DNA from: Aggregatilinea lenta
Lineage (GTDB): Bacteria > Chloroflexota > Anaerolineae > Aggregatilineales > Aggregatilineaceae
Assembly (NCBI RefSeq): GCF_003569045.1
Contig: NZ_BFCB01000003.1
Location: forward strand, 2,480,001-2,544,000
Direction: 5' to 3'
Length of the DNA: 64,000 bases
Position numbers and translations under genes: made by a program. Positions 45,947 to 55,222 of this stretch are shown here, piece after piece. Position 1 is the stretch's first letter. Each line of letters starts with the position of its first letter. Below the pieces are notes generated by a model. The model ran no database searches. It was not told where the DNA came from and saw only the letters and a program-made list of their open reading frames with translations.

Positions 45947-46747
45947 ATGGACGGCACTGGCGCGGAGATGGCGCACCTCAAGGCGCAGATCGCGGAGGCC
46001 GAGGCGGAGCTGGCCGCGTTGGAAGAAGAAGTGATCGATTTGCGGCGCGAGCTGGACACGTTCACCCGTGCCTATAACCGTACCATCCGCCCGCTGGCCG
46101 AACGCCTGGACGTGATGCGCACGGTGGTCGCCGAGCTTGAAGCGGAAAAACTCACGCCGCCCCAGCTTGGCGGCTTTGCTGCGTCGCCGGGGGAGGGCTG
46201 GACGCCGCCGCCCGACTACGTGCCGGTCGAGGAGCAGTTCTTTCGCACGTGGATCGCGCCGCGTGGGTCCGCGCCCGCCGAGGCGGAACTGCCCGTGCGC
46301 CAGGTGATCTTGGACGACGATCCAGACCGCATGCTCAAGCGGCTGTACCGCGCGCTGGCCCGGCGCTTTCACCCCGACCTGAGCACCGACCCTGACGAGC
46401 GCGAGCGCCGCACCCGCCTGATGGCCGAAATCAACGCCGCCTACGCTGCGCGCGACCTGAACGCACTGCATTTACTTTCTGAGCAGCCGTCCGGCGCGAC
46501 GCCTGATGTGCCGCTGGCCGCCCTGGCGCTGCGCCAGTTGAAGCAAATCGTGCTCCAGTTGGAGGCACGGCTAATGACCCTGCGCCGACAGCGCAGCGAG
46601 CTGCTCAACGGTGACCTGATGTGGTTGAGCATCCAGGCCAAGCTGGCCCGGCGCGAGGGGCGCGACCTGCTGCGCGAGATGGCAGTTCAGCTTGAGCGCG
46701 ACTACGCCGCCTGCCTGGACCGCGTGGATGAGCTGCGCGCGCGGTAG
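45947..46747 (+). CDS. J-domain protein with flanking coiled coils
   Basis: A 266-residue soluble protein. Residues 5-70 form a coiled coil (AHLKAQIAEAEAELAALEEE), residues about 70-120 are Pro-rich, and about 124-175 make a J-domain-like helical hairpin with the HPD tripeptide at 142-144 in ALARRFHPDLS. A second coiled coil runs from about 190 to 265. HPD stimulates DnaK-type ATPases, so it may recruit a chaperone to partners held by the coiled coils. It begins 14 bp after the second cyclase and ends 31 bp before the glycosyltransferase, so it belongs to one operon. Confidence 0.85.
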   Translation: MDGTGAEMAHLKAQIAEAEAELAALEEEVIDLRRELDTFTRAYNRTIRPLAERLDVMRTVVAELEAEKLTPPQLGGFAASPGEGWTPPPDYVPVEEQFFRTWIAPRGSAPAEAELPVRQVILDDDPDRMLKRLYRALARRFHPDLSTDPDERERRTRLMAEINAAYAARDLNALHLLSEQPSGATPDVPLAALALRQLKQIVLQLEARLMTLRRQRSELLNGDLMWLSIQAKLARREGRDLLREMAVQLERDYAACLDRVDELRAR

Positions 46748-46778
46748 CCGCCGACCCTGCACGACGAAGGACGGACGC

Positions 46779-48230
46779 TTGACTGTTTTGATAGATCTGT
46801 TGGGCGCCGCCTACATGCTGGCGGCGACAGTAATAGCCCTCTACTCCGCCAGTTTTTTTATTCTATTGGCGATCTACCTCCTCAAGCGCAAGCAGCCGCC
46901 CGCCGCGCCCGATGTGCCCGATGACGGGCTGCTGTCCGTGACGTTACAACTGCCAATCTACAACGAGCAGCACGTCGCGGAGCGCCTGATCGATGCCATC
47001 GGCGCGCTGGATTACCCACGCGACAAACTGTGCGTTCAAGTGCTTGACGACTCCACCGACGAGACCACCGCCATTCTGCGCGCCAAAGTGGATGGCTGGC
47101 GCACGCGCGGCCTGGACATCACGCTGCTCCGGCGACCGGAGCGGGCGGGCTACAAGGCCGGGGCGCTGGCGTATGGGCTGGCGTACTGCACGACCGATTG
47201 TGCGGGGACGTTCGACGCGGACTTCGTGCCTGCGCCCGACTTTCTGCGCCGTGTGATGCCGCACTTCAACGCTTCCCCCAATGTGGCGCTGGTGCAAACG
47301 CGCTGGGCGCATGTCAACGTGGACTATAACCTGCTGACGCGCGCGCAGGGACTGGCGATGGACCAGCACTTCGCCATCGAGCAGGTGGCACGCAGCCGGG
47401 GCGACCTGCCCATGTCGATGAACGGTACGGGCGGCGTGTGGCGGCGCGCAGCCATCGTGGATGCGGGTGGCTGGTCGGCGGAGACGCTGACGGAAGACCT
47501 CGACCTGAGCTACCGCGCATTCTTGAAAGGCTGGCGCTTCCGCTACATTGTGGACGTGAGCGTGCCGGGCGAGGTGCCACCCCAGTTGACGGCGTATAAG
47601 CTCCAGCAGGCGCGTTGGGCCAAAGGCTCGACGCAGTGCCTTGCCAAGCACGCCGGGTCGCTGCTGCGCTCGGATTTGACCCTGCTGCAAAAGGTGTTCG
47701 GCTTGACGCACTTGGGCCAGTACGCGATCCAGCCGTTCGTGCTGCTGCTGTTCGTACTGACGCCGCCCGCGCTGGCGACGGGGCTGCTGCTGCGGCTGCC
47801 GCTTGCGCCTCTGGGCATCGCCAGCCTCGCGCCGCCGATCATCCTGGCGATGGGGCAGATCGCGCTCTACCCCGATTGGCTGCGGCGGCTGCTGTACTTT
47901 CCGGCGCTACTGCTGTTCAACACCGGTATGATGCTGAACAACTCGCGCGCGGTGATCGAGGCCTTGACGGGGCGGGGCGGCAACGCCTTCAAACGTACGC
48001 CCAAGTTCGGGGTGGTGCGGCGCGGCGACCGGCTGGCAGGCACGCGCTACCTCATCCGGCCCGACTGGACGACCACCGGTGAGATCGCGCTGGGGCTGTA
48101 TGCGCTGTTGGGGCTGGTCGTCGCCCTATTCCGCGCGCCCGCCATGATCACCTACCTGCTCGTTTATGTGGCCTCGTTCGGCGTGCTGGCGTTCGGCAGC
48201 CTGTGGCAGGCGTGGCGCTACGGCGACTAG
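46779..48230 (+). CDS. Cellulose-synthase-like family 2 glycosyltransferase
   Basis: A 483-residue membrane enzyme starting at TTG 46779, supported by AAGGA 8 nt upstream. One N-terminal helix (about 5-30) is followed by the GT-A catalytic domain with DDSTDE, the TFDADF metal motif (about 145), TEDLDLSYR (about 237) and QQARWAKGS (about 276), the D,D,D,QxxRW set of processive synthases. Four or five C-terminal helices follow. It resembles CslA-type glucomannan synthases and other BcsA relatives but has no PilZ domain. It lies at the end of the cyclase operon, which suggests control of polysaccharide synthesis by that pathway. The sugar is unknown. Confidence 0.88.
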   Translation: MTVLIDLLGAAYMLAATVIALYSASFFILLAIYLLKRKQPPAAPDVPDDGLLSVTLQLPIYNEQHVAERLIDAIGALDYPRDKLCVQVLDDSTDETTAILRAKVDGWRTRGLDITLLRRPERAGYKAGALAYGLAYCTTDCAGTFDADFVPAPDFLRRVMPHFNASPNVALVQTRWAHVNVDYNLLTRAQGLAMDQHFAIEQVARSRGDLPMSMNGTGGVWRRAAIVDAGGWSAETLTEDLDLSYRAFLKGWRFRYIVDVSVPGEVPPQLTAYKLQQARWAKGSTQCLAKHAGSLLRSDLTLLQKVFGLTHLGQYAIQPFVLLLFVLTPPALATGLLLRLPLAPLGIASLAPPIILAMGQIALYPDWLRRLLYFPALLLFNTGMMLNNSRAVIEALTGRGGNAFKRTPKFGVVRRGDRLAGTRYLIRPDWTTTGEIALGLYALLGLVVALFRAPAMITYLLVYVASFGVLAFGSLWQAWRYGD

Positions 48231-48397
48231 CGCGGCTCTGGGCAGTCTTGCCCTGCGTTCCCCTACAACACTGCGAGTTTGGGCCATAATTGACACGCGA
48301 CCATAACTAGTCGCGCGTCTACTTGTTCTTATATGTTAGCTGTCACACGCCGCAAGAATTGAGCAACGACCCGTGAGAGGGTCAAGGAGGTTTGGCC

Positions 48398-49441
48398 GTG
48401 AGCCGTAAGACCATAGGAGCACTTTTGCTGTTGATCGGGCTGATCGCTGTCGCCGCCGGGCTGGTGCTGATGTTGGTCGTCGTGCCCGGCATGAAGCAGT
48501 GGCCGGATGACGTGGACACCGTGCGCACTTATGACGGCACGATGCCGGTACTGCTGAACGCGCAGACGTTCGAGTTCATGCCCGACCTGACGGTGACGAT
48601 TGAGCGTCACGTCAAGACGGAGGCGACCGAGGGCGACGTGGCCCTGGTCAGCGAGGACCAGCAGTTGATGATGGGCGGTCAGCCGCTCCAGGCGCTGCAC
48701 AAGCTTTACGCGATCGACCGCAAGACGATGGAATATACCGCCGACCATCCCGCCGAGTGGGATAGCCAGGAGGGCTTCCGCCCGCGTGGCGGGCTGGTGA
48801 TCGGCTGGCCGATTGATACTGAAGCAAAAGATTATGAAGGCTGGAGCGACGATTACAACAGCGTGGTGCCGCTGACGTATGCGGACGAAGTGACGCATGA
48901 TCGCAGCGGCCTGGAAACTTACTTGTTTACGTCCAGCAGCGAGCCGCAGTTGATCGATCCGGCGGCGGTGCAGGCGATGGGCCTGCCCGAAGCGCTGCCT
49001 AAGGAGCAGCTCGCGGCGCTGATCGGAAATACCGATCTCAGCCCGCTGGTCAAGAACATGCTGCCGACGCTGCTCGAAGACTGGCCCGAAGACACGGTAC
49101 CGCTCCAGTACTACTACAACTACGACGCGCAGTACTGGATCGAGCCGCAAACCGGCGTGCTGATCGACACGACCAAGCATGAAGTGCGCACCGTGGGTCT
49201 CTCCGACGAGATGCTCGAAGGCTCGGCGCTGGCGGCCCTGCCGGAAGAACAGCGCGCCAGTCTGCGCGTGCCGGTGTATGACCTGACCTATCAGGCTACT
49301 GACGCCTCCGTGCAGGACGCGAAGGCCGACGCCCAGGACGCAATGGACCAGATCGACCTGTTCGGCACGACGATCCCTTACGCCGCGATTGCGGCGGGCG
49401 CGATCTTCGCGCTGCTAGGGCTGGTGTTCATGCTGCGCTAA
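48398..49441 (+). CDS. DUF3068 (PorA-like family) membrane-anchored protein
   Basis: A 347-residue protein starting at GTG 48398, which has AAGGAGG at the right distance. An N-terminal membrane helix (about 6-28) and a C-terminal helix (about 322-345) bracket an outer domain. The pattern of this domain, with 'ALHKLYAIDRKTMEY', the PRGGLVIGWP segment, DYEGWSDDY, and GLETYLF, matches DUF3068, a family best known from mycolic-acid Actinobacteria and named after a porin. No function is established. Upstream (about 48290-48315) are a TTGACA box and an inverted repeat CGCGAC/GTCGCG, possibly its promoter and operator. Confidence 0.78.
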   Translation: MSRKTIGALLLLIGLIAVAAGLVLMLVVVPGMKQWPDDVDTVRTYDGTMPVLLNAQTFEFMPDLTVTIERHVKTEATEGDVALVSEDQQLMMGGQPLQALHKLYAIDRKTMEYTADHPAEWDSQEGFRPRGGLVIGWPIDTEAKDYEGWSDDYNSVVPLTYADEVTHDRSGLETYLFTSSSEPQLIDPAAVQAMGLPEALPKEQLAALIGNTDLSPLVKNMLPTLLEDWPEDTVPLQYYYNYDAQYWIEPQTGVLIDTTKHEVRTVGLSDEMLEGSALAALPEEQRASLRVPVYDLTYQATDASVQDAKADAQDAMDQIDLFGTTIPYAAIAAGAIFALLGLVFMLR

Positions 49442-49479
49442 ACACGCGAACCCGGTTTTCCGAAACATCTGAAATTTAT

Positions 49480-49507
49480 GTAGGGGCGTATCGCTATACG
49501 CCCCTAC
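49480..49507. repeat. Palindromic element / bidirectional terminator, copy 1
   Basis: A perfect 11-bp inverted repeat (49480-49490 with 49497-49507) with a 6-nt loop lies between convergent genes. Its core GGGGCGTATCG/TACGCCCC reappears in diverged form at 56972-57001. It can act as a terminator, but without a strong T tract. Confidence 0.65.
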
Positions 49508-49531
49508 GCGTGTTTGCCGATTTCCCCGTGA

Positions 49532-51463
49532 TCACGGCACGCTCGTCTTAAACGTGAGTGCCGTGCCGTCCCCGGCGGGGCAGACCTGCGCCAGCAGCTC
49601 CGCGCCGTCGCGCGTGTAGCCCTGCGTCCCGCAGTCGTCAGCGGCGGTGGGCGCGGTTGGCTGCCAGTGCTGGCGGCTGAGCAGGTGCGTGATCCACGTC
49701 CCGGCGGCGTCCGGCGGCAGGCTGACCGTCTCTGCTGCCTCTTTGCCAGGGTCAAGTTCGGCCAACGCCGCCGCAATCGCGTCGCGCTCCGCCTGGGGCG
49801 GGCCGGGCTGCCAGATCTCGTAGTTAAACCCGTTCATGACGATTACCTCGGACGGGTAATACGCCTCATAGGCCGCATCGAGCACGGGCGGCGGGTAAAA
49901 CTGCGCGCGGAACACCAGCACGCTGAAGTCGTGCGCGCGCAGGGCGTCCACCAGAGCGGTGGGATCGTACAGGTCGTTCTCGTACAGGTTCTTGAGCTGC
50001 GTCGGGTTGGTGATCACGTCCCGATCCGCTTGCAGGCTGAAGCCCGCCTCCTCACTCATGGCGGGTTTGTCGCTGGCGCGCAGGATGTCCACGATGCGCC
50101 ACCCGTTGTCGACATCGGTTTGCGACGGCACGTGGCCGATGGTTGCGTAGCCGGGTACCCAGCCCGCCGAATCGTAAAACGCGTAGCGGTCGCCGTAGCT
50201 GGACGTGAGGTTTAGCGCGTCCGCCAGCGGTCCGAAGACGCGGCCCTCGGTCGGCATGTGGATCACGTTCAGGCTGTACATGATATACAGCACTGGAATC
50301 AACGCGGCAGCAGCAGTCCGCACCTGCGCGGGCCGGACCCTGGCGCGTGACCACAGCGCGCGCAGATGGCGGCTGTATGGGTTATCAGCGACTGTCCACG
50401 ATCCGTTCAGGCAACGCGCGGCGAAGATGCCTGATAGGATGCACGTCGCGGCGATCGCGGTGGCGAAGTAGCTGTCGCCCGCGCCCCACTTGCCGGACAG
50501 CGCCGAATCCGCGACGGCGGCGACCCACCAGATCGTGTACAGCGACAGGCGCGCGAAGTAAAGCTCGTACGCGGCGAACAGGCCTGCCATGAGCACCAGC
50601 GGCCAGTGCAGCCGCATCCACTGCCGGAACAGGTCGAGTGCCTGCTGCGGCATGAAGGTGTTGACGTTGGCGGCGATGATATTGGTCCACCATTCGCCGT
50701 GCGTGGAGATGTTGATAAACAGGAAGATCGCGCCCCCGACGACGCCAAACGGCACCGCCCAGGCGACGGCACGGCGAGGATTACGCAGGAACAGGAACGC
50801 AAACGCCGCGACGACCGTCGCTGCCGCAAGTTGTTTCGTGTAGCCAGCACACATCAGCAGCGCCAGCCCGACTATCATCGTGCGCCGACGTCGCGCGCGG
50901 TCGGGAAAGTCCATGACGCGCGCCAGCACGACGACGGCGAGCGTCTCGAACATCACCATGAACAGGTGCTGCCGGAACAGCGGTCCCACGTGGTAGATGT
51001 AGTTGGAGGCCAGGAACGCCAGCGCGGAAAAGACCGCGATCAGCCGGTGGTGGCCTTCGCGGTAGACCGCGTAGCCGATGGCCGACGCAGCGACCAGCGT
51101 GCCCAGGAAGCCCACCAATCGCCCGTACCAGTAGGCCGGGCCAAAGATCCACACGAACGGGACCAGCACGAGGTGGAACAGGGGCGGGTAGTTGCTGGCA
51201 TAGAAGGGGTAGACCTCGTTGTTGCGGTACGGCCAATCGCCGTGACTAAACATGACCGTATCGACCAGCTCGAAGCCCTCGCCCTGGTCGTAGTCGAATG
51301 GGAAGCGCATCAGCCCGATCGCGTAGTGCAGGTAGATGAGCGTATGTGCGATCAGCAACAGGGCCGCGCCCGCGAGTAGAATCCGCCCGATCCAGAGTGC
51401 GGCGCGCGAGGTGGCGGGTGAGCCAGATGGCGGTGTCGTGATATTGGTCATGGGCCTCGTCAT
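49532..51463 (-). CDS. Polytopic membrane glycosyltransferase (GT-C, ArnT/PMT-like)
   Basis: About 643 residues from the ATG at 51463, chosen because ATGA overlaps the stop of the upstream small membrane gene. There are about ten membrane helices in the first 430 residues. The first outer loop carries the acidic motif DYDQGEGFEL followed by YPFYASNYPPLFH, typical of GT-C enzymes that use polyprenyl-phosphate sugars. The C-terminal 220 residues form a soluble outer domain. It is expected to glycosylate lipids, proteins or polysaccharide at the outer face of the membrane. Donor and acceptor are unknown. Confidence 0.82.
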   Translation of the reverse strand: MTRPMTNITTPPSGSPATSRAALWIGRILLAGAALLLIAHTLIYLHYAIGLMRFPFDYDQGEGFELVDTVMFSHGDWPYRNNEVYPFYASNYPPLFHLVLVPFVWIFGPAYWYGRLVGFLGTLVAASAIGYAVYREGHHRLIAVFSALAFLASNYIYHVGPLFRQHLFMVMFETLAVVVLARVMDFPDRARRRRTMIVGLALLMCAGYTKQLAAATVVAAFAFLFLRNPRRAVAWAVPFGVVGGAIFLFINISTHGEWWTNIIAANVNTFMPQQALDLFRQWMRLHWPLVLMAGLFAAYELYFARLSLYTIWWVAAVADSALSGKWGAGDSYFATAIAATCILSGIFAARCLNGSWTVADNPYSRHLRALWSRARVRPAQVRTAAAALIPVLYIMYSLNVIHMPTEGRVFGPLADALNLTSSYGDRYAFYDSAGWVPGYATIGHVPSQTDVDNGWRIVDILRASDKPAMSEEAGFSLQADRDVITNPTQLKNLYENDLYDPTALVDALRAHDFSVLVFRAQFYPPPVLDAAYEAYYPSEVIVMNGFNYEIWQPGPPQAERDAIAAALAELDPGKEAAETVSLPPDAAGTWITHLLSRQHWQPTAPTAADDCGTQGYTRDGAELLAQVCPAGDGTALTFKTSVP

Positions 51464-51681
51464 GCGGGCTGGTTGCCCAGGGGAATCAGCGAGAGGCCGA
51501 CCAGCAGCGCCGCCGCGCCGAGGATCACCCCGGCACGCTGCGCCAGTCCGAACCCGCCGGAATCCGCGTCGAGCCATTCGGCGGCCAGCATCGCGGCGAT
51601 CAGTACGGGGCCTATCGCGGTCAGGATCAACCCCAGGTGACGTTTGGTGAACGTGAAATCATCTCGCAGAAGATCGCGCAT
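51460..51681 (-). CDS. Small two-helix membrane protein
   Basis: A 73-residue protein from the ATG at 51681, which has a strong GAGGAGGG site. Two hydrophobic helices (about 15-35 and 47-68) and a charged N-terminus are visible. No family recognised. It is coupled by ATGA to the GT-C enzyme gene and may be an accessory subunit. A minus-strand TATACT at 51705-51710 is a possible -10. Confidence 0.7.
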   Translation of the reverse strand: MRDLLRDDFTFTKRHLGLILTAIGPVLIAAMLAAEWLDADSGGFGLAQRAGVILGAAALLVGLSLIPLGNQPA

Positions 51682-51867
51682 GTGTTTCCCTCCTCGGCGG
51701 GCTGAGTATACCCTAGCTCCCCGGCGCAAAAAACCGTTTTTGCCAATTCTCGCGCCGCGCGCAACTCCGCCGCGCTGCCGTGCGTATAGAGAAGTGAAGC
51801 ACGACAACAAACGACTGAATCACCGGTAATGGTGTTGATGGAAGCAATGGACGACCAGGAGCACACG

Positions 51868-52635
51868 ATGGACGAGCGCGATCAGACGACGAACATGGAC
51901 GAGAATCCTATCACCGGAACTCCTCCGGCTTCGCAGAACCCGGTCGAAGGCGAGCCGGTGCCGGATCACATCCGCCGGTCGGTGGACGGCATCAAGGCAC
52001 GGGCGGGCACAGAGGCCGATAGCGAGCGCGTGGTGCGGGAATACCAGGATCGATATTATCCCGACCCGCCGGAGCGCCGCAGCCGCCTTGAAGCGCCGCT
52101 GGAAGGCGTAAAGCTGCCGCCGGTGTCGGGCAAGCCCAAGCGCAAGGCATGGGAAAGCCCGGTGCACCCCAACGAGCGCAAGTGGGCTGCCCTGGCGCAT
52201 GCCAGCACGCTGCTGACGGCGCTGGTCGCGCTGCCGAGCGCGGGCGCGGGCGTGCTGTTCACGATGTTCGTGCCGCTGCTGATCTACTTTGCGTTCCGTA
52301 ATCGCTCGCAGTACGTGGCATTCCACGCGCTGCAAGCGTTCACCCTCCAGCTCGTGGGCACGGTCGGCTTCATGTCGCTGTTCATCGGCGGCGCATTCGT
52401 GTGGGGCGCGCTGCTCGTGCTCTCGCTGCTGCTAATCCTGCTGCTGGTCGGCTTCATCCTGGCTCCGGTCGTGCTGGTGCTGGCGCTGGTCTACTTCCTG
52501 GCGACCTTCGCGCTGCCGGTGGCGATGGTGATCTACTCGGTTATCGCGGCGGTCGAGACCTGGAACGGGCGCGACTACCGCTACCCCTACATCGCGCGTT
52601 GGGTCGAAGGCCAGACCTACGTGCGCACGGCGTAA
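51868..52635 (+). CDS. DUF4870-domain membrane protein
   Basis: A 255-residue protein from the ATG at 51868, which has AGGAG 6 nt upstream; an earlier ATG at 51829 is possible. Residues 1-110 are polar and probably disordered. Then comes the DUF4870 pattern NERKWAALAHAS, a helix, RNRSQYVAFHALQA, and further helices (about 155-230), in total four membrane segments. The family is widespread, of unknown function, sometimes called Tic20-like. It is followed by a strong terminator, so it is a single-gene unit. Confidence 0.85.
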   Translation: MDERDQTTNMDENPITGTPPASQNPVEGEPVPDHIRRSVDGIKARAGTEADSERVVREYQDRYYPDPPERRSRLEAPLEGVKLPPVSGKPKRKAWESPVHPNERKWAALAHASTLLTALVALPSAGAGVLFTMFVPLLIYFAFRNRSQYVAFHALQAFTLQLVGTVGFMSLFIGGAFVWGALLVLSLLLILLLVGFILAPVVLVLALVYFLATFALPVAMVIYSVIAAVETWNGRDYRYPYIARWVEGQTYVRTA

Positions 52636-52664
52636 CCCGCGCCACATCGTAACCCTGAACATAC

Positions 52665-52695
52665 CGCCCCCGGAACTGCTTCCGGGGGCGTTTTT
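52665..52695 (+). terminator. Terminator after the DUF4870 gene
   Basis: A perfect 11-bp GC-rich stem (52665-52675 with 52680-52690), loop CTGC, then TTTTT. Confidence 0.92.
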
Positions 52696-52911
52696 GTTCA
52701 GTTTGCATGGCTGGCTTACGATTCCACATGGATCGCCGTGGAGTGCCCGCGTAGTGGCCCGCGCCGGACAACCACTGAATGTGCATACTACACAGGCAAA
52801 GTAGTCACTTGCGCGCTATACTACTCCGAATATTTGTCGGCAATTTCACACTCCACGGGTGGCTTCCGGCGGGCCGCCTGGACCACACGCTGCGCACGGG
52901 AGACTTAATCT

Positions 52912-54699
52912 ATGTTGAAGACACATAACTGCGGCGAGCTGCGCGCTGAGAACGCAGGCCAAACCGTGACCCTTGCGGGTTGGGTGCATCGTTGGCGCGA
53001 CCAGGGCGGTCTGGTATTTTTGGATCTGCGCGATCGCTGGGGCGTTACGCAGGTGACGGTCAACCAGCAGACCGCGCCCGAAGCCCACGCACTGGCACGC
53101 GACATCCGCTCCGAATGGGTAATCCAGGTGACGGGGGTGGTTGTGAAGCGGCCCGACGGCATGGAAAACTCGGACCTCGCCTCCGGCGCGATTGAGGTGC
53201 ACGCTAGCAGCATCGTCGTGCTCAACCGCGCCAAGACGCCGCCGTTTTACATCAACAAGGACGAAAAGGTCGAAGAGGCGCTGCGCATGCGCTACCGCTA
53301 CCTCGACCTGCGCCGCCCGTCGATGCAGCACAACCTCGTGCTGCGCCACAACGTGCTGCGTTACATCCGCAATTACCTGGGCGATCGGGGCTTCGTCGAG
53401 ATCGAAACGCCGATCCTGTTCAAGACCACGCCCGAAGGCGCGCGCGACTATCTCGTGCCCAGCCGCGTACACCCCGGCAAGTTCTACGCGCTGCCACAAA
53501 GCCCGCAGCAGCTCAAGCAGTTGCTAATGGTCGCGGGGTACGAGCGCTATTTCCAGGTGGCGCGTTGTTTCCGCGACGAAGATCAGCGCGGCGACCGCCA
53601 GCCGGAATTTACCCAGCTCGACATGGAGATGAGCTTCGTCACGCGCGAAGACGTGATGGACCTCGTTGAAGGCATGATGACGCACGTCGTCGAAGACGTG
53701 GCCGGGCTGGAACTGGTCACCAAGCCGTTCCCGCGTCTGAAGCACCACGACGCGCTGCTGCGCTATGGCACGGACAAGCCCGACCTGCGCTACGGCCTGG
53801 AAATCGTGGACGTCAGCGACATCGCGGCGGGCACATCCTTCCGCGTGTTCGCAGATAACGTCGCAGCGGGCAATCCGGTGCGTGGCATCCGCGTGCCCGG
53901 TCTGGCTTCTTACAGCCGCCGGGAGTTGAGCGAGTTAGAAGAGATCGCCAAGTCGGCAGGGGCAAAGGGCCTCGCCTGGATGGCGGTTGAGGAGGGCGGC
54001 GAAAGCCCGGTGCGTTCGCCTATTGCTAAATTCTTCACGCCAGAGCTACTAGTGATGCTGCTGGAACGGATGCAGGCCCAGCCCGGCGACCTGCTACTGT
54101 TCGTGTCGGATACAGCCCCGGTCGTCGCTGGATCGCTCGATACGCTGCGGCGCACGCTGGCGGAGCGGCTGAACCTGACTGATCCGAAGAAGATCGCGTT
54201 CTGCTGGATCATCGACTTCCCGCTGTTCGAGTGGAATGAGGACGAGCAGCGCTGGGACCCCAGCCACCATCTGTTCACCGCGCCGATGTGGGAAGACGTG
54301 GCGATGCTGGACGGCGAGCCGGGCAAGGTGCGCGGCCAGCAATACGACCTGGCCTGCAACGGCTACGAGGTCGCGGGAGGCAGCATCCGTATCCACGACC
54401 GCCAGATCCAGGAGAAAATCTTCAAGCTGATCGGGCTGGACCCGGACATCGCGCGCGAGCGGTTCGGGCACATGCTCGAAGCATTCGAGTATGGCACACC
54501 GCCGCACGGTGGCATTGCGCCCGGCGTGGACCGGCTGATCATGCTACTAGCAGGCGAGCCGAACATCCGGGAGGTGATCGCGTTCCCCAAGACGCAGCAG
54601 GCCGCCGACCTGATGGCCGGGGCGCCGTCCGAAGCGGAACCCGCCCAGCTCGAGGAGCTGCACATCCGTATCGCGGACGACGTGACGGAAAAGAGCTAA
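52912..54699 (+). CDS. aspS: Aspartyl-tRNA synthetase
   Basis: A 595-residue class II synthetase of the bacterial type. It has an N-terminal OB-fold anticodon domain (about 1-110), the catalytic core with motif 2 FRDEDQRGDRQPEFTQ and motif 3 GIAPGVDRLIMLL, and the bacterial GAD insertion in between (about 290-410). It charges tRNA-Asp, and in organisms lacking AsnRS also tRNA-Asn; which applies here cannot be told. The ATG is preceded by GGGAG. A TATACT at 52817-52822 is a possible -10 with a leader of about 80 nt. Confidence 0.97.
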   Translation: MLKTHNCGELRAENAGQTVTLAGWVHRWRDQGGLVFLDLRDRWGVTQVTVNQQTAPEAHALARDIRSEWVIQVTGVVVKRPDGMENSDLASGAIEVHASSIVVLNRAKTPPFYINKDEKVEEALRMRYRYLDLRRPSMQHNLVLRHNVLRYIRNYLGDRGFVEIETPILFKTTPEGARDYLVPSRVHPGKFYALPQSPQQLKQLLMVAGYERYFQVARCFRDEDQRGDRQPEFTQLDMEMSFVTREDVMDLVEGMMTHVVEDVAGLELVTKPFPRLKHHDALLRYGTDKPDLRYGLEIVDVSDIAAGTSFRVFADNVAAGNPVRGIRVPGLASYSRRELSELEEIAKSAGAKGLAWMAVEEGGESPVRSPIAKFFTPELLVMLLERMQAQPGDLLLFVSDTAPVVAGSLDTLRRTLAERLNLTDPKKIAFCWIIDFPLFEWNEDEQRWDPSHHLFTAPMWEDVAMLDGEPGKVRGQQYDLACNGYEVAGGSIRIHDRQIQEKIFKLIGLDPDIARERFGHMLEAFEYGTPPHGGIAPGVDRLIMLLAGEPNIREVIAFPKTQQAADLMAGAPSEAEPAQLEELHIRIADDVTEKS

Positions 54700-54777
54700 G
54701 CTGCCGGACGATTGTCACCCACGGGGCCGCGCGTGTATACTCGGCTAAATGGTGAGAGGCGGAAGGAGCAGCACAGC

Positions 54778-55203
54778 ATGGCGCAGGAAAGCACCGGGAT
54801 TCAGGCGGTAGACAGCCTGTCCTCGAACGAGTTTAAGGTCGAGCTGGACGGCGTCGAGGCGAGCGGCGTCTTTGCCGTGCGAGGACTGACGATCCGGCAG
54901 ATCGATGGCAGTGGGCAGGTGGCGCTTCTGCCGCTGGTGATCGTGAAGATGGTCCAGCAGGACCCGGACCTGCCGTTCAACCGCTGGACGCGCGAGACGC
55001 TGGCCGGTACGTCGGCGAAAGTCACGCGTGAACTGGCGATCGTCGCAGTGGACGACGGCGTCGAGGTTCGGCGGTGGGTGGTCAAGGATGCCTGGATCAG
55101 CAGCATCGCCCTGTCCGACTTCGACTCGGCCCGCGCCGATCTGATCGAGGAACGTCTGACGATTCATCATGGCGGCGTCGAAGAACGCTGGCCGCAGCGC
55201 TAG
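54778..55203 (+). CDS. Orphan phage-tail-tube (gp19)-like protein
   Basis: A 141-residue soluble protein from the ATG at 54778, which has AAGGAG 10 nt upstream. Its plan resembles the T4 gp19/contractile-injection tube family: an FKVELDGVEASGVFAVRGLTI opening (strand-loop 'GxFxxVxGL'), an 'LPFNRWTRETL' middle, and the late 'RRWVVKDAWISSIALSDFDS' and 'IEERLTIHHGG' strands, where tube proteins have 'W.l.nAwp' and 'vE.leL.h.G'. No sheath, baseplate, spike or ATPase gene is adjacent. It stands alone between aspS and a terminator. Alternatives are a domesticated tube-fold protein with another role. The assignment is by pattern only. Confidence 0.6.
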   Translation: MAQESTGIQAVDSLSSNEFKVELDGVEASGVFAVRGLTIRQIDGSGQVALLPLVIVKMVQQDPDLPFNRWTRETLAGTSAKVTRELAIVAVDDGVEVRRWVVKDAWISSIALSDFDSARADLIEERLTIHHGGVEERWPQR

Positions 55204-55222
55204 ATCGCTTCATCGACACGAA

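Noticed and set aside
52823-52911. Possible T-box leader upstream of aspS, because GGGTGG occurs near 52857
   Set aside because: The conserved T-box antiterminator sequence and specifier stem are not present, and no T-tract terminator precedes aspS.
54778-55203. Prophage or injection-system island around the tail-tube-like gene
   Set aside because: All neighbours are housekeeping or hypothetical genes with normal composition; no other phage gene, integrase or att site is visible.
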